64,000 nucleotides of DNA, taken from contig NZ_CP077094.1 in the NCBI RefSeq assembly GCF_014269025.2, positions 4,744,501 through 4,808,500 on the forward strand, in the 5' to 3' direction. This document shows positions 36,737 to 47,759 of this stretch, piece by piece. The stretch is from Pseudomonas promysalinigenes. Lineage in GTDB: Bacteria > Pseudomonadota > Gammaproteobacteria > Pseudomonadales > Pseudomonadaceae. The translations under genes and the position numbers were made by a program. The notes below the pieces were generated by a model. It was given only the letters and a program-made list of their open reading frames with translations. It did not search any database and had not been told where the DNA came from. The stretch's first letter is position 1. Each line of letters starts with the position of its first letter.

Positions 36737-36752
36737 TAGAGTATAGGCTCTA
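36737..36752. promoter_or_regulatory. Candidate TetR operator in the calB promoter region
   Basis: Inverted repeat TAGAG - 6 nt - CTCTA in the gap between the TetR gene and calB. It lies 20 nt before the calB ATG. Confidence 0.45.
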
Positions 36753-36772
36753 GTAACTTCGCGCCCGAATGG

Positions 36773-38212
36773 ATGAACCTCGTGACCTCGCCCATCGCCC
36801 TATCGACTGCGCTTTGCGACACTGCTTTGCAGGCCACATTCGCCGCTCAGCGCCTGGCCTTTGCTGGTAACCCGATGCCGTCGGCGGCGCAGCGGCGGCA
36901 GTGGTTGAAAAGCCTTCGCGAGGCATTGCTGGCACAACAGCAAACGCTTATCGAAGCCATCGACCAAGATTTCGGCGGCCGCAGTACCGACGAAACCCTC
37001 CTGGCCGAACTATTGCCGTCGGTGCAAGGCATTCGCCACGCCGAGCGCCACCTGCAACGCTGGATGCGCCCCGCAAGGCGCGCGGTAGGCATGGCATTCC
37101 AGCCGGCCAGTGCGCGCGTGCTGTACCAACCGTTGGGAGTGGTGGGCATCATCGTGCCGTGGAACTACCCACTGTTCCTGGCCATTGGCCCATTGACCGG
37201 CGCGCTGGCGGCCGGAAACCGTGTCATGCTCAAGTTGAGTGAATCCACCCCAGCCAGCGCCCAAGCGCTGAAAGCCTTGCTGGAGAAGGTGTTCCCCGAG
37301 GACCTGGTCAGCGTGGTCCTTGGCGAAATCGAAGTCGGCCAAGCCTTCGCCCGCCTGCCCTTCGACCACCTGCTGTTCACCGGCGCCACCAGCATCGGCC
37401 GCCAGGTCATGCTGGCCGCTGCGCACAATCTGACGCCGGTGACCCTGGAGCTGGGCGGCAAGTCCCCGGCCATCGTTTCGGCCGATGTACCGCTGGGCAC
37501 CGCTGCCGAGCGCATTGCATTCGGCAAGACCCTCAACGCCGGCCAGACCTGCGTCGCCCCCGATTACGTGCTGGTGCCGCGTGAGCGCTTGAACGACTTC
37601 GCCGATGCCTACCGTAGCGCCGTGCAACGCATGTACCCACGCATAGCTGACAACCCTGACTACAGCGCCATCATCAACCCTCGGCAGTTGCAACGCCTGC
37701 AGCACCTGCTGGATGACGCGCGCAGCAAAGGTGCCCAGGTCATCGACTTGTATCCCGCGGAGCCGCGCCAGGGCCGCCGCCTGCCGCCGCATCTGCTGAC
37801 CCGGGTCAACGACAGCATGCAGGTCATGCAGGACGAAATCTTCGGCCCTTTGCTGCCCTTGGTACCCTACGATCACCTCGACGATGCGCTTGCCTACATC
37901 AATCAGCGCCCGCGCCCCCTGGCGCTTTACTACTTCGGTTACGACCGTAGCGAGCAGCAACATGTTCTTCAGCACAGCCATAGCGGCGGTGTGTGCCTGA
38001 ACGATACCCTGCTGCATGTGGCCCAAGACGACCTGCCCTTTGGCGGAGTCGGGCCCTCCGGTATGGGGCACTATCATGGGCACGAGGGTTTCCAGACCTT
38101 CAGCAAGGCCAAGGCGGTGCTAGCGAAACAGCGCATCAATGCTGCTCGGCTGATCTATCCGCCTTATGGCAAGGCCTTGCAGCGCCTGATCTACAAGCTG
38201 TTCATCCGCTGA
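36773..38212 (+). CDS. calB: Coniferyl-aldehyde-dehydrogenase-like aldehyde dehydrogenase
   Basis: 479 aa ALDH superfamily. General base Glu in LELGGKSP (near 226); catalytic nucleophile C260 in NAGQTCVAPDY. NAD-binding features are IVPWNYPLFLAIGPL and FTGATSIGR. The C-terminal hydrophobic tail resembles fatty-aldehyde dehydrogenases. It oxidises an aldehyde to the acid; calB is the name used for the P. putida homologue, but the true substrate is not shown by sequence. Heads an operon with a Tat lipoprotein and a GMC oxidoreductase (start overlaps downstream). Confidence 0.85.
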   Translation: MNLVTSPIALSTALCDTALQATFAAQRLAFAGNPMPSAAQRRQWLKSLREALLAQQQTLIEAIDQDFGGRSTDETLLAELLPSVQGIRHAERHLQRWMRPARRAVGMAFQPASARVLYQPLGVVGIIVPWNYPLFLAIGPLTGALAAGNRVMLKLSESTPASAQALKALLEKVFPEDLVSVVLGEIEVGQAFARLPFDHLLFTGATSIGRQVMLAAAHNLTPVTLELGGKSPAIVSADVPLGTAAERIAFGKTLNAGQTCVAPDYVLVPRERLNDFADAYRSAVQRMYPRIADNPDYSAIINPRQLQRLQHLLDDARSKGAQVIDLYPAEPRQGRRLPPHLLTRVNDSMQVMQDEIFGPLLPLVPYDHLDDALAYINQRPRPLALYYFGYDRSEQQHVLQHSHSGGVCLNDTLLHVAQDDLPFGGVGPSGMGHYHGHEGFQTFSKAKAVLAKQRINAARLIYPPYGKALQRLIYKLFIR

Positions 38213-38697
38213 TGCAGCGCCGCGACCTGCTGCGTTTGAGCCTGGGCGCCAGCCTGTTTTTAAGCAGCGTCAGCCTGATTGGCTGTAGCGCCGAAACGCC
38301 CGCTGCCAATTACCAGGCGCTGCGTGACGATGACTTGCCAGCATTGCGCGCATTGATCGCGGTGGTGCTGGCCGACACGGCAGCGAGCGACGAGTGGGTA
38401 CTGCCAAGCCTCGACCGCAAGCTGGCAGCGCTTTCCCCGCAAATGCTCAAGCTCACTCGGCAACTGTTCGATGTGCTCAACCTGCCGCTGACGCGCGGGC
38501 CCCTCACTGGAGTCTGGGGTGCCTGGGAGCAGGCCAGTGCGGATCAGGTCACCGCATTTCTGCAACGGTGGCAAAACAGCTCACTGGACCTGCTGCGCAT
38601 GGGCCACGCCGCGCTGCTGCAACTGCTGCAGATGGCTTGGTATGAATGCCCGCAGGCCTGGGCTGCCTGCAGCTACCCCGGCCCACCCAAGATCTGA
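38212..38697 (+). CDS. Tat-exported lipoprotein, small subunit for GMC oxidoreductase
   Basis: 161 aa. The N-terminus MQRRDLLRLSLGASLFLSSV has a twin-arginine pattern (RRDLLR) followed by a hydrophobic core and a lipobox-like LIGC (Cys about 22). The rest is helical with WGAWEQA and MAWYECPQAWAACSYPGPPKI near the end, the latter typical of gluconate-dehydrogenase-subunit-3-like proteins. It overlaps both neighbours by 1 nt (TGATG). It probably carries the signal-less GMC subunit through the Tat pore and anchors it. Confidence 0.75.
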   Translation: MQRRDLLRLSLGASLFLSSVSLIGCSAETPAANYQALRDDDLPALRALIAVVLADTAASDEWVLPSLDRKLAALSPQMLKLTRQLFDVLNLPLTRGPLTGVWGAWEQASADQVTAFLQRWQNSSLDLLRMGHAALLQLLQMAWYECPQAWAACSYPGPPKI

Positions 38698-40313
38698 TGA
38701 CAAGAGCATCGCCAATGCCTGTAACCGACCCGTTTCGCCAAGGCCTCGAGCGCGGCTGGATCACCCATGACGGCTCGCGTTTGGAGCAAGACCTCACGCT
38801 GGAGGCCGACATCGCAGTGATCGGCAGTGGTGCCGGCGGCGCCACCAGTGCGCAGATGCTCAGTGCAGCCGGCTTCAAGGTGCTATTGATCGAAGAGGGG
38901 CCGCTAAAAACCAGCAGCGATTTCCACATGCTCGAAGATCAGGCCTATGCCAGCCTTTATCAAGAGGGCCTGGGGCGCATGAGCAAGGATGGCGCCATTA
39001 CCATCCTGCAAGGCCGTGCAGTGGGCGGCACCACACTGATCAACTGGACTTCGAGCTTCCGCACGCCGCCGCAAACGCTGCAGCACTGGGCTGCGACCCA
39101 CGATGTGTCGGGCTTGTCCGAGCATGAAATGCAGCCATGGTTCGAGCGCATGGAGCACGAATTGGGGATCAGCCCATGGGCGCTGCCGGCCAATGCCAAC
39201 AATGAAGTGCTGCGCCGCGGCTGCGAACAGCTCGGGTATCGCTGGGCGGTGATTCCCCGCAACGTGCGCGGCTGCTGGAACCTTGGCTATTGCGGCATGG
39301 GCTGCCCAGTCAACGCCAAGCAGTCGATGCTGGTCACGCGTATTCCGGCGATGCTGGACAGCGGCTCAGCGCTGCTCTACCTCGCTCGAGCAGAACGCTT
39401 CGAGCACGATGGCCAGCGCATCGCCCGACTGCACTGCCAAGCGCTGGATGCCGGAGGCGTCCACCCCACTGGTCGACAGATCAGAGTGCAGGCCCGCCAC
39501 TACATCCTGGCTGGTGGCGGCATCAACAGCCCAGCCGTGCTACTGCGCTCCAAGGCCCCGGACCCGCACGGCCGGTTGGGCAAACGGACCTTTCTGCACC
39601 TGGTCAACTTCAGTGCAGCGAGGTTCGCTGAGCGCATCGACCCTTTCTACGGCGCTCCGCAATCGATTTACAGCGACCACTTCCAGTGGCAAGGCGGCAT
39701 CACCGGCGCGGTGGGCTACAAGTTGGAAGTGCCGCCCCTGCATCCTGCCCTGGCCAGCACCCTGCTCGGGGGCTACGGCAGCGATAACGCCAGGCGTATG
39801 GCCGAGCTACCCCATACCCACGTGATGCTGGCGTTGCTGCGCGACGGCTTTCATCCGCAAAGCGCCGGCGGCGAGGTGCAGCTGCGTGGTGACGGCTCGC
39901 CGGTGCTCGATTATCCGCTCACCGACTACCTGCGCGAGGGCCTGCGCCGGGCGTTTCACAGCATGGCGCAGATCCAGTTCGCGGCGGGCGCCACACAGGT
40001 CACCCCGGTGCACAGCGACGCCAGCGCTGCCGCCAGCCTGGAACAGGCGCATCGCATGATCGAGGCTCTGCGCCTGGAGCCGTTTCGCACCCGCCTGGGC
40101 AGCGCGCATGTCATGGGCGGCTGCGCGATGGGTGACGATCCACGGCACGCGGTCTGCGACAGCCTGGGCCGCCACCACCAATTGGAAAACCTTTCGATCC
40201 ATGACGGCTCGCTATTTCCCACCAGCATCGGCGCCAACCCGCAGTTGTCGGTCTATGCCATCAGCGCCAAGCTCTGCGACGCTTTGGCCGGGCGCCTGGC
40301 ACAGAGTGCATGA
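38697..40313 (+). CDS. GMC-family FAD-dependent oxidoreductase
   Basis: 538 aa. FAD-binding Rossmann motif IAVIGSGAGGATSAQ near 39-53, then LLIEEG. GMC C-terminal domain with SAHVMGGCAMG (His near 470) and SLFPTSIGANPQLSVYAI. It has no signal peptide of its own. Family members oxidise alcohols to aldehydes; the product would suit CalB. Another start at 38715 (MPVTDPF) is possible. There is no cytochrome c gene in this operon, which many three-subunit GMC dehydrogenases have. Confidence 0.87.
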   Translation: MTRASPMPVTDPFRQGLERGWITHDGSRLEQDLTLEADIAVIGSGAGGATSAQMLSAAGFKVLLIEEGPLKTSSDFHMLEDQAYASLYQEGLGRMSKDGAITILQGRAVGGTTLINWTSSFRTPPQTLQHWAATHDVSGLSEHEMQPWFERMEHELGISPWALPANANNEVLRRGCEQLGYRWAVIPRNVRGCWNLGYCGMGCPVNAKQSMLVTRIPAMLDSGSALLYLARAERFEHDGQRIARLHCQALDAGGVHPTGRQIRVQARHYILAGGGINSPAVLLRSKAPDPHGRLGKRTFLHLVNFSAARFAERIDPFYGAPQSIYSDHFQWQGGITGAVGYKLEVPPLHPALASTLLGGYGSDNARRMAELPHTHVMLALLRDGFHPQSAGGEVQLRGDGSPVLDYPLTDYLREGLRRAFHSMAQIQFAAGATQVTPVHSDASAAASLEQAHRMIEALRLEPFRTRLGSAHVMGGCAMGDDPRHAVCDSLGRHHQLENLSIHDGSLFPTSIGANPQLSVYAISAKLCDALAGRLAQSA

Positions 40314-40904
<591 letters not shown>

Positions 40905-40907
40905 TAA

Positions 40908-41264
<357 letters not shown>

Positions 41265-41296
41265 TCAACCCTGGCGAGGGCTTGGCCCTCGTACGC

Positions 41297-41318
41297 TGAA
41301 CCTGCTCCTACAGCGATT
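41297..41318. repeat. Partial REP-like element
   Basis: TGAACCTGCTCCTACAGCGA resembles half of a putida REP. It lies in the 152-nt gap between ferredoxin and mutM (convergent), which is otherwise featureless. Confidence 0.5.
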
Positions 41319-41416
41319 GCCCATCCATTGAGGCGAGCTTCCACCTGTGTGAGCGGCTTCAGCCGCCAAGGGGCCGGCGCAGATAGCCTACGCAAAACCC
41401 TGTGAGTAGCCCCAGG

Positions 41417-42229
41417 TTATCGCTGGCAGCGCGGGCAGAACACGCTCGCCCGCTGCCCCAGCTTGACCTCGCGCATCAGCGTGCCGCACAGCTTGCAAGG
41501 CAACCCACCGCGCCCATAGGCGAACAATTCCTGCTGGAAGTACCCTGGCTGCCCGTCACCGCCAATAAAATCGCGCAAAGTGGTGCCGCCTCGCTCAATG
41601 GCCGCCGCCAGCACGCGCTTGATTTCGATCGCAAGCTTCAGGTAACGGGCCCGGGAAATGCCGCCGGCCTCACGGCGTGGATCGATCCCGGCGGCGAACA
41701 GTGCCTCGGTCGCGTAGATGTTGCCCACCCCAACCACCACCGCGTTATCCATGATGAACGGCTTGACCGCCATCGCACGCCCGCGCGAAAGCTGAAACAA
41801 CCGCTCCCCGTCGAACAAATCGGTCAGCGGCTCAGGCCCCAGGCGCAGCAGCAATTGATGGTTGAGCGGATCCGGGCTCCAGAGCATGGCACCGAAGCGG
41901 CGCGGGTCGGTGTAGCGCAGCATCAACCCCGATTCCAGCTCGATATCGATGTGCTCATGCTTGGCCGCCGGCAAGCCCTGCTCCACCAAGCGCAGGTTGC
42001 CCGACATGCCCAGATGGCTGATCAAGGTACCGACCTCGGCATTGATCAACAGGTACTTCGCCCGCCGCTCGACGCTGACGATACGTTGCCCGGACAGGCG
42101 CACGTCGAGATCTTCCGGCACTGGCCAGCGCAGGCGCCCGTCCCGCACGACGACACGGCTGACGCGCTGGCCTTCCAGGTGCGGCGCAATACCCCGCCGG
42201 GTGGTTTCGACTTCTGGTAGTTCCGGCAT
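41417..42229 (-). CDS. mutM: Formamidopyrimidine/8-oxoguanine DNA glycosylase
   Basis: 270 aa. Starts MPELPEVET with catalytic Pro2 and Glu3. The helix-two-turn-helix has [12 protein letters not shown] near 166-177. The C-terminal zinc finger CKLC…CPRC is present near 244-268. It removes 8-oxoG and FaPy lesions. It lies 3 nt after the HDOD gene on the same strand. Confidence 0.96.
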   Translation of the reverse strand: MPELPEVETTRRGIAPHLEGQRVSRVVVRDGRLRWPVPEDLDVRLSGQRIVSVERRAKYLLINAEVGTLISHLGMSGNLRLVEQGLPAAKHEHIDIELESGLMLRYTDPRRFGAMLWSPDPLNHQLLLRLGPEPLTDLFDGERLFQLSRGRAMAVKPFIMDNAVVVGVGNIYATEALFAAGIDPRREAGGISRARYLKLAIEIKRVLAAAIERGGTTLRDFIGGDGQPGYFQQELFAYGRGGLPCKLCGTLMREVKLGQRASVFCPRCQR

Positions 42230-42232
42230 CGG

Positions 42233-43105
42233 TCAGTGCCCACCCAGCTCGCGAATGTTCTGCTTGAGGTTTTCGAAGTCGTACTCCGACAAACCGACGT
42301 AATCCAACACCAGGGGGCCGACCACCTGCCATTCGTGGTCCACGCTCTGGTTACCCAGCACCCGATACGAGGCGCAGATGTGCTCGGCCATCTTCAATAC
42401 AGCCAGCAGGTTCTTCAACTGGCTCTGGGTATTGCGTGACGCATCTTCGCGGAAGATCGACAGGGCATTGTGATGGTTGGCGATCGCCGCACTGATGTGC
42501 TCTGGCAGGCGCCAGGACTTGGCCGTGAAGTAACCCACCACCGAATGGTTGGTATTGAAGGCTCGGTTCTCGGTATCGACCACACGCGTGTGCTCACTGG
42601 CCTTGGCGTAAGCGTCCTCCAGCACCTGCATGTAATCGGGGAAGCGTTTGAGCATCAACGGCACGCCACAGTCGTGAAACAACCCGAGAGTGTAGGCCTC
42701 GTCAGCGGCCTGAATGCCGGTGCGCTTGGCCAGGGTCAGGCAGGTCATGGCCACGTCTTGTGCGGTATCCCAGAAACGGTTGAGGGTGACGATGGTCTCG
42801 TCGCTCATCTCACCTTTGATCGACTGTGCGTTGATCAGATTGATGATCGACCGGCTGCCCAGCAGATTCACGGCACGCTGAATCGAGCCAATCTTGTTGG
42901 CCAGGCCGAAATGCGGCGAGTTCACCAGCTTGAGCAAAGCACCGGCCAGGCCAGGGTCCTGGGAAATCAGCTTGGCGATGGTATCCAGGTCCGGGTCGGG
43001 CATGTACTGCTCGAACTGCAGGTCGACCATGATCTGCGGTTGCGGCGGAATGGTAATGCCTTGCAAGGCTTGCTGGATCTGTTCGGCGCTGAGTTCTTGG
43101 GACAT
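42233..43105 (-). CDS. HDOD-domain protein
   Basis: 290 aa, one HDOD domain at about 17-215. The HD-like core includes SQDPGLAGALLKLVNSPHFG, LGLFHDCGVPLML and NTNHSVVGYFTAKSWRLPEHI. HDOD proteins lack the full metal-phosphodiesterase motif and act in signalling; targets are unknown. Forms a two-gene operon with mutM and is divergent from the RlmI-like gene. Confidence 0.85.
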   Translation of the reverse strand: MSQELSAEQIQQALQGITIPPQPQIMVDLQFEQYMPDPDLDTIAKLISQDPGLAGALLKLVNSPHFGLANKIGSIQRAVNLLGSRSIINLINAQSIKGEMSDETIVTLNRFWDTAQDVAMTCLTLAKRTGIQAADEAYTLGLFHDCGVPLMLKRFPDYMQVLEDAYAKASEHTRVVDTENRAFNTNHSVVGYFTAKSWRLPEHISAAIANHHNALSIFREDASRNTQSQLKNLLAVLKMAEHICASYRVLGNQSVDHEWQVVGPLVLDYVGLSEYDFENLKQNIRELGGH

Positions 43106-43229
43106 GCGTGCTTACTCGTTGGGGACGAGCGATTCTAACTCAGTTGGTGCCGCCTGCGCTTTGTCGCAGCCCGAACCGAAAAGGCGGCCAACAAGGTATA
43201 CTCCCGCTCTTTTTTCCCGGAGCGACGTC

Positions 43230-44426
43230 ATGTCCCTGCCCAGCCTTCGCCTCAAAGCCAATGCCGACCGCCGCCTGCGCGCCGGCCACCTGTGGGTCTA
43301 CAGCAACGAAGTCGACGTTTCTGCGACCCCGCTGCAAGGCTTTCAGGCCGGCCAGCAGGCTGTGCTCGAAGCGGCCAACGGCAAGCCCCTGGGTATTGTC
43401 GCGCTGAGCCCGAACAACCTGATCTGCGCCCGCCTGCTGTCGCGCGACATCAAGCTGGCTTTGGACAAGTCGCTGCTGGTCCACCGCCTGAACGTCGCAC
43501 TGTCCCTGCGCGAGCGCCTGTTCGACCAGCCGTGCTATCGCCTGGTGTACGGCGATTCCGACCTGCTGCCGGGCCTGGTGGTCGATCGTTTCCATGACAT
43601 CCTCGTCGTGCAGCTGGCCTCGGCCACCATGGAAGCGCACAAGGACGACGTGATCGCTGCGCTGATCCAGGTGCTCAAGCCCAGCGGCATCCTGTTCAAG
43701 AACGACTCCGCCGCCCGCGACGCCGAAGGCCTGCAGCGCTATGTCGAGACGGTCTACGGTGAAGTGCCAGACTGGGTGGCTCTGGAGGAAAACGGCGTCA
43801 AGTTCGAGGCCCCAGTACGCGAAGGCCAGAAAACCGGCTGGTTCTACGACCACCGTATGAACCGCGCACGCCTGGCCCCGTACGTTAAAGGCAAGCGGGT
43901 GCTCGACCTGTTCAGCTACATCGGTGGTTGGGGTGTACAGGCCGGCGCATTCGGTGCCAGCGAAGTATTCTGCGTGGATGCTTCGGGCTTCGCCCTGGAT
44001 GGTGTCGAGCGCAACGCAGCGCTGAACGGCATCAGCGAGAAGATGACCTGCATCGAAGGCGATGTGTTCGAGGCCCTGCGCGAGCTCAAGGCCGCTGAAG
44101 AACGCTTCGACGTGATCATTGCCGACCCGCCCGCCTTCATCAAGCGCAAGAAAGACCTGAAAAACGGTGAAGCCGCTTACCGCCGCCTCAACGAACAGGC
44201 CATGCGCATGCTGAGCAAGGACGGTATTCTGGTCAGCGCCTCGTGCTCGATGCACCTGCCCGAGGATGATCTGCACAACATTCTGCTGACCAGCGCCCGC
44301 CACCTGGACCGCAACCTGCAGCTATTGGAGCGCGGTGGCCAAGGCCCTGACCACCCGGTGCACCCGGCAATCGCCGAGACCCGCTACATCAAGAGCATCA
44401 CCTGCCGCTTGCTGCCCAACAGCTGA
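43230..44426 (+). CDS. RlmI-like 23S rRNA (cytosine-C5)-methyltransferase
   Basis: 398 aa from MSLPSLRLKANADRRLRAGHLWVYSNEV, with GGAG 7 nt before the ATG. The N-terminal PUA domain covers about 1-75 and is followed by an EEHEE-like central domain. The Rossmann SAM domain has VLDLFSYIGGWGVQA near 217 and the catalytic-loop ADPPAFIKRKKDL near 294. Final Cys motif SASCSMHL. Closest named family is RlmI (m5C1962 of 23S rRNA); not certain from sequence alone. Confidence 0.88.
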   Translation: MSLPSLRLKANADRRLRAGHLWVYSNEVDVSATPLQGFQAGQQAVLEAANGKPLGIVALSPNNLICARLLSRDIKLALDKSLLVHRLNVALSLRERLFDQPCYRLVYGDSDLLPGLVVDRFHDILVVQLASATMEAHKDDVIAALIQVLKPSGILFKNDSAARDAEGLQRYVETVYGEVPDWVALEENGVKFEAPVREGQKTGWFYDHRMNRARLAPYVKGKRVLDLFSYIGGWGVQAGAFGASEVFCVDASGFALDGVERNAALNGISEKMTCIEGDVFEALRELKAAEERFDVIIADPPAFIKRKKDLKNGEAAYRRLNEQAMRMLSKDGILVSASCSMHLPEDDLHNILLTSARHLDRNLQLLERGGQGPDHPVHPAIAETRYIKSITCRLLPNS

Positions 44427-44436
44427 TATCTGCCAA

Positions 44437-44459
44437 AAAGGGCCGCAGCGCGGCCCTTT
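44437..44459 (+). terminator. Terminator-like hairpin after the RlmI-like gene
   Basis: AAAGGGCCGC pairs with GCGGCCCTTT around an AGC loop; only three T follow. The rest of the 270-nt gap before ilvD shows a lone TAGAAT at 44519-44524 but no full promoter. Confidence 0.65.
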
Positions 44460-44696
44460 CCTGCTGCAATTGCCCCGCCAACCATCCACATCTGCATTCC
44501 CTCGCCGCGCCAGCGGTGTAGAATCGGCCTATCCATCGCCAGTCATCCCCGGCGGGTTTATGAGCTCTGGCCAAGCACGCGGCGATCCCGCGCGGTCTTC
44601 GGCCCCATCCGTGCAGTGGCAACCGGCCTGCGGCACAAAGGACAAGAGAAGCTCACTCCCCTTTTTGTGACCTGATTAAGCCGCCAGGAGTGTTTC

Positions 44697-46538
44697 ATGC
44701 CTGATTATCGTTCCAAGACTTCAACCCAAGGCCGCAACATGGCCGGCGCCCGCGCCCTGTGGCGTGCTACCGGGATGAAGGACGAAGACTTCAAGAAACC
44801 GATCATCGCCATCGCCAACTCGTTCACCCAGTTCGTCCCAGGCCACGTACACCTGAAGGACCTGGGTCAACTGGTAGCCCGCGAGATCGAACGCGCCGGT
44901 GGCGTGGCCAAGGAATTCAACACCATTGCGGTCGATGACGGCATCGCCATGGGCCACGACGGCATGCTGTATTCGTTGCCAAGCCGCGAGATCATCGCCG
45001 ACGCTGTCGAGTACATGGTCAACGCCCACTGCGCCGACGCCATCGTCTGCATCTCCAACTGCGACAAGATCACCCCCGGCATGCTGATGGCTGCCCTGCG
45101 CCTCAACATCCCGGTGATCTTCGTTTCCGGCGGCCCGATGGAAGCCGGCAAGACCAAACTGGCCAGCCACGGCCTGGACCTGGTCGACGCGATGGTCATC
45201 GCCGCCGACTCCACGGCTTCCGACGAAAAAGTCGCCGAGTATGAGCGTAGCGCCTGCCCTACCTGCGGTTCGTGCTCGGGCATGTTCACCGCCAACTCGA
45301 TGAACTGCTTGACCGAAGCCTTGGGCCTGGCCCTGCCAGGCAACGGTTCGACCCTGGCCACCCACGCCGACCGCGAGCAGCTGTTCCTCACTGCCGGTCG
45401 CACCATCGTCGAGCTGTGCAAGCGTTACTACCAGGAAAACGACGAGTCGGTACTGCCGCGCAGCATCGCCAACTTCAAAGCGTTCGAGAACGCCATGATG
45501 CTCGACATCGCCATGGGCGGTTCGACCAACACCATCCTGCACCTGCTGGCCGCAGCCCAGGAAGGCGAGGTAGCGTTCGACCTGCGCGACATCGACCGCC
45601 TGTCGCGCAAGGTGCCGCAGCTGTGCAAAGTGGCGCCGAACATCCAGAAGTACCACATGGAGGATGTGCACCGCGCCGGCGGCATCTTCAGCATCCTCGG
45701 CTCGCTGGCCCGCGGCGGCCTGCTGCACACCGACCTGCCGACCGTGCATAGCCGCAGCATGGAAGAGGCCATCGCCAAGTGGGACATCACCCAGACCGAT
45801 GACGAAGCCGTGCACACCTTCTTCAAGGCAGGCCCGGCCGGTATCCCGACCCAGACCGCGTTCAGCCAGTCGACCCGCTGGGACACTCTGGACGACGACC
45901 GTGAAAACGGCTGCATCCGCAGCTTCGAGCATGCCTACTCGCAAGAGGGTGGCCTGGCTGTGCTGTACGGCAACATCGCGGTAGACGGCTGCGTGGTGAA
46001 AACCGCCGGGGTCGACGAGTCGATCCACGTGTTCGAAGGCACTGCCAAGATTTTCGAAAGCCAGGACAGCGCCGTGCGCGGTATCCTCGCTGACGAAGTG
46101 AAGGCCGGCGACATCGTCATCATCCGTTACGAAGGCCCCAAAGGCGGCCCGGGTATGCAAGAGATGCTCTACCCGACCTCGTACCTGAAGTCCAAAGGCC
46201 TGGGCAAGGCATGCGCGCTGCTCACCGACGGTCGCTTCTCCGGTGGTACCTCGGGCCTGTCGATCGGCCACGCCTCGCCGGAGGCTGCCGCTGGCGGCGC
46301 CATCGGCCTGGTACGCGACGGCGACAAGGTGCTGATCGACATCCCGAACCGTGCGATCAACCTGCTGGTCAGCGACGAGGAACTGGCTCACCGCCGTGTC
46401 GAGCAGGACAAAAAAGGCTGGAAACCGGCTGAGGTGCGCCCACGCAAGGTGACTACCGCGCTGAAGGCTTACGCCTTGCTGGCCACCAGTGCCGACAAGG
46501 GTGCCGTGCGTAATAAGGCGATGCTCGAAGGGCTGTGA
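44697..46538 (+). CDS. ilvD: Dihydroxy-acid dehydratase
   Basis: 613 aa. Makes 2-keto acids in valine, leucine and isoleucine synthesis. Fe-S ligands: C122 in [10 protein letters not shown] and the C187-P-T-C190-G-S-C193 block. The C-terminal block includes [26 protein letters not shown] ribosome binding site 6-7 nt before MPDYRSKTS. Stands alone with its own terminator. ilvA, another branched-chain gene, lies 16 kb on. Confidence 0.96.
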   Translation: MPDYRSKTSTQGRNMAGARALWRATGMKDEDFKKPIIAIANSFTQFVPGHVHLKDLGQLVAREIERAGGVAKEFNTIAVDDGIAMGHDGMLYSLPSREIIADAVEYMVNAHCADAIVCISNCDKITPGMLMAALRLNIPVIFVSGGPMEAGKTKLASHGLDLVDAMVIAADSTASDEKVAEYERSACPTCGSCSGMFTANSMNCLTEALGLALPGNGSTLATHADREQLFLTAGRTIVELCKRYYQENDESVLPRSIANFKAFENAMMLDIAMGGSTNTILHLLAAAQEGEVAFDLRDIDRLSRKVPQLCKVAPNIQKYHMEDVHRAGGIFSILGSLARGGLLHTDLPTVHSRSMEEAIAKWDITQTDDEAVHTFFKAGPAGIPTQTAFSQSTRWDTLDDDRENGCIRSFEHAYSQEGGLAVLYGNIAVDGCVVKTAGVDESIHVFEGTAKIFESQDSAVRGILADEVKAGDIVIIRYEGPKGGPGMQEMLYPTSYLKSKGLGKACALLTDGRFSGGTSGLSIGHASPEAAAGGAIGLVRDGDKVLIDIPNRAINLLVSDEELAHRRVEQDKKGWKPAEVRPRKVTTALKAYALLATSADKGAVRNKAMLEGL

Positions 46539-46560
46539 GGCTCTGAAGGGCTGAAAGCAC

Positions 46561-46588
46561 AACCGGCGCCCCAGGCGCCGGTTTTTTT
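46561..46588 (+). terminator. ilvD terminator
   Basis: AACCGGCGCC pairs with GGCGCCGGTT around a CCA loop, followed by T7. Confidence 0.92.
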
Positions 46589-46626
46589 ATGGCTGCGCCG
46601 TTCTCTTGGCGCAACGAACACTCGGC

Positions 46627-47682
46627 CTACTGAATCTGCTCCGGTGTGACGATCACCCAGTTCTTGTCCGCCGTCACCGGCAACCCTTCCTTGGCCTGAG
46701 CGGCTGCGTTCTTGGCAATCATGCCGTTGAGCTGATCCATGTACTTGGCCTTGCGATTTATCCACAGGTGAATGCCACCCTTGTTCACATCTACCCCGTG
46801 GAACTGCATGTAACCATCGCTGGTGGGTGTATCACCGCCGACCAGCACCGGCTTTTTCCATTCATCGATGTAGGTGAGGATGGCCGCTTGCTTGCCTGCC
46901 ATCCAGGTAGCCGGTGTCCACAGGTAAGGGGTGAGCTCCAGCCCTTCGTTGGCTTTGGGGTCATAGTGCCCGGCACTGATTTGCTTGCGGGCGGTGGTCA
47001 GCTCGCCATTGGCGCGATCCTTCAGCAGCAGGCTAACGCCTATCACATTCTGCGGTTTGACGTTGTAGCCGTACTTGGGGTCGGAAGCGACCATGCGCAC
47101 CAGCTCCTCGGAGGCCGCCGACACCACGTACACCTCGATACCGTTCTCCATCAGCTTGTTATACAGCTCGGCCTGGCCAGTGAAGACCTTCGGCGGCTGC
47201 ACCTCGATGGCTTTTACCTGGTCGCCTTCGAAGTAAGTGCTGGGGATCGGCTTGGCCGAGGCCATCAGCTCGTCGACCTGAGCCTTCAGCTCCTTGAGCG
47301 TGAAACCTGCAAACACCTGTGCCACCCACGGGTAGCAGACCATGTCGTCGATCTCGCACAGGCGGTAGTAGTAGCTGAACAGGCTTTCCTTGTGCTCGGC
47401 AGTGTCTTTGAAGGGGATCAGCTTCAGCGACGGGTCGAGCTTTTCGCGCGTCAGCAAGCCCTTGTTCTCCATGAACGGCAGTAACGCCTCTTCGAGATCG
47501 AAGCGGTAGCTGGTGTTGTCCATATCGAACACTGCGTAATTACCCTTGTGGGCATTGGCGGTGATCATGGTATCGAGTTGCTTGGCCGCTTCGGCGGGCC
47601 AGTGCTTGAGCTCGGTGGCGAAGCTTTGGACAGAAAACAATAGCGACACACCTAGAGCGATGGTTTTCGGCGCGAACTTCAT
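46627..47682 (-). CDS. Periplasmic HAD phosphatase, phosphorylcholine phosphatase (PchP)-like
   Basis: 351 aa. Signal peptide about 1-22 (LLFSVQSFA). HAD motif I DMDNT at about 52-56 ([13 protein letters not shown]), motif II SAA ([10 protein letters not shown]), and motif IV GDTPTSD. The last closely matches the GDTPDSD of P. aeruginosa phosphorylcholine phosphatase, as does the size. It would release choline from phosphorylcholine in the periplasm. Strong ribosome binding site AGGAGATCCCCC. Divergent from the cystine symporter. An alternative is a generic phosphoserine-phosphatase-like HAD. Confidence 0.8.
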   Translation of the reverse strand: MKFAPKTIALGVSLLFSVQSFATELKHWPAEAAKQLDTMITANAHKGNYAVFDMDNTSYRFDLEEALLPFMENKGLLTREKLDPSLKLIPFKDTAEHKESLFSYYYRLCEIDDMVCYPWVAQVFAGFTLKELKAQVDELMASAKPIPSTYFEGDQVKAIEVQPPKVFTGQAELYNKLMENGIEVYVVSAASEELVRMVASDPKYGYNVKPQNVIGVSLLLKDRANGELTTARKQISAGHYDPKANEGLELTPYLWTPATWMAGKQAAILTYIDEWKKPVLVGGDTPTSDGYMQFHGVDVNKGGIHLWINRKAKYMDQLNGMIAKNAAAQAKEGLPVTADKNWVIVTPEQIQ

Positions 47683-47759
47683 GGGGGATCTCCTGAAATG
47701 ACCTGGAAACGCTAGTCCATCATGCCCAACCCTTGGACCCTGACAGCGACCCATATAAA

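Noticed and set aside
43140..44303. 387-codon frame antisense to the RlmI-like gene
   Set aside because: Shadow frame with no motif; the plus-strand gene has SAM and catalytic motifs.
44519..44524. TAGAAT as ilvD promoter
   Set aside because: No -35 at suitable spacing; left unannotated.
44721..46562. 613-codon open frame antisense to ilvD
   Set aside because: It mirrors ilvD codons in a GC-rich genome, has no ribosome binding site and no recognisable motif; ilvD is certain.
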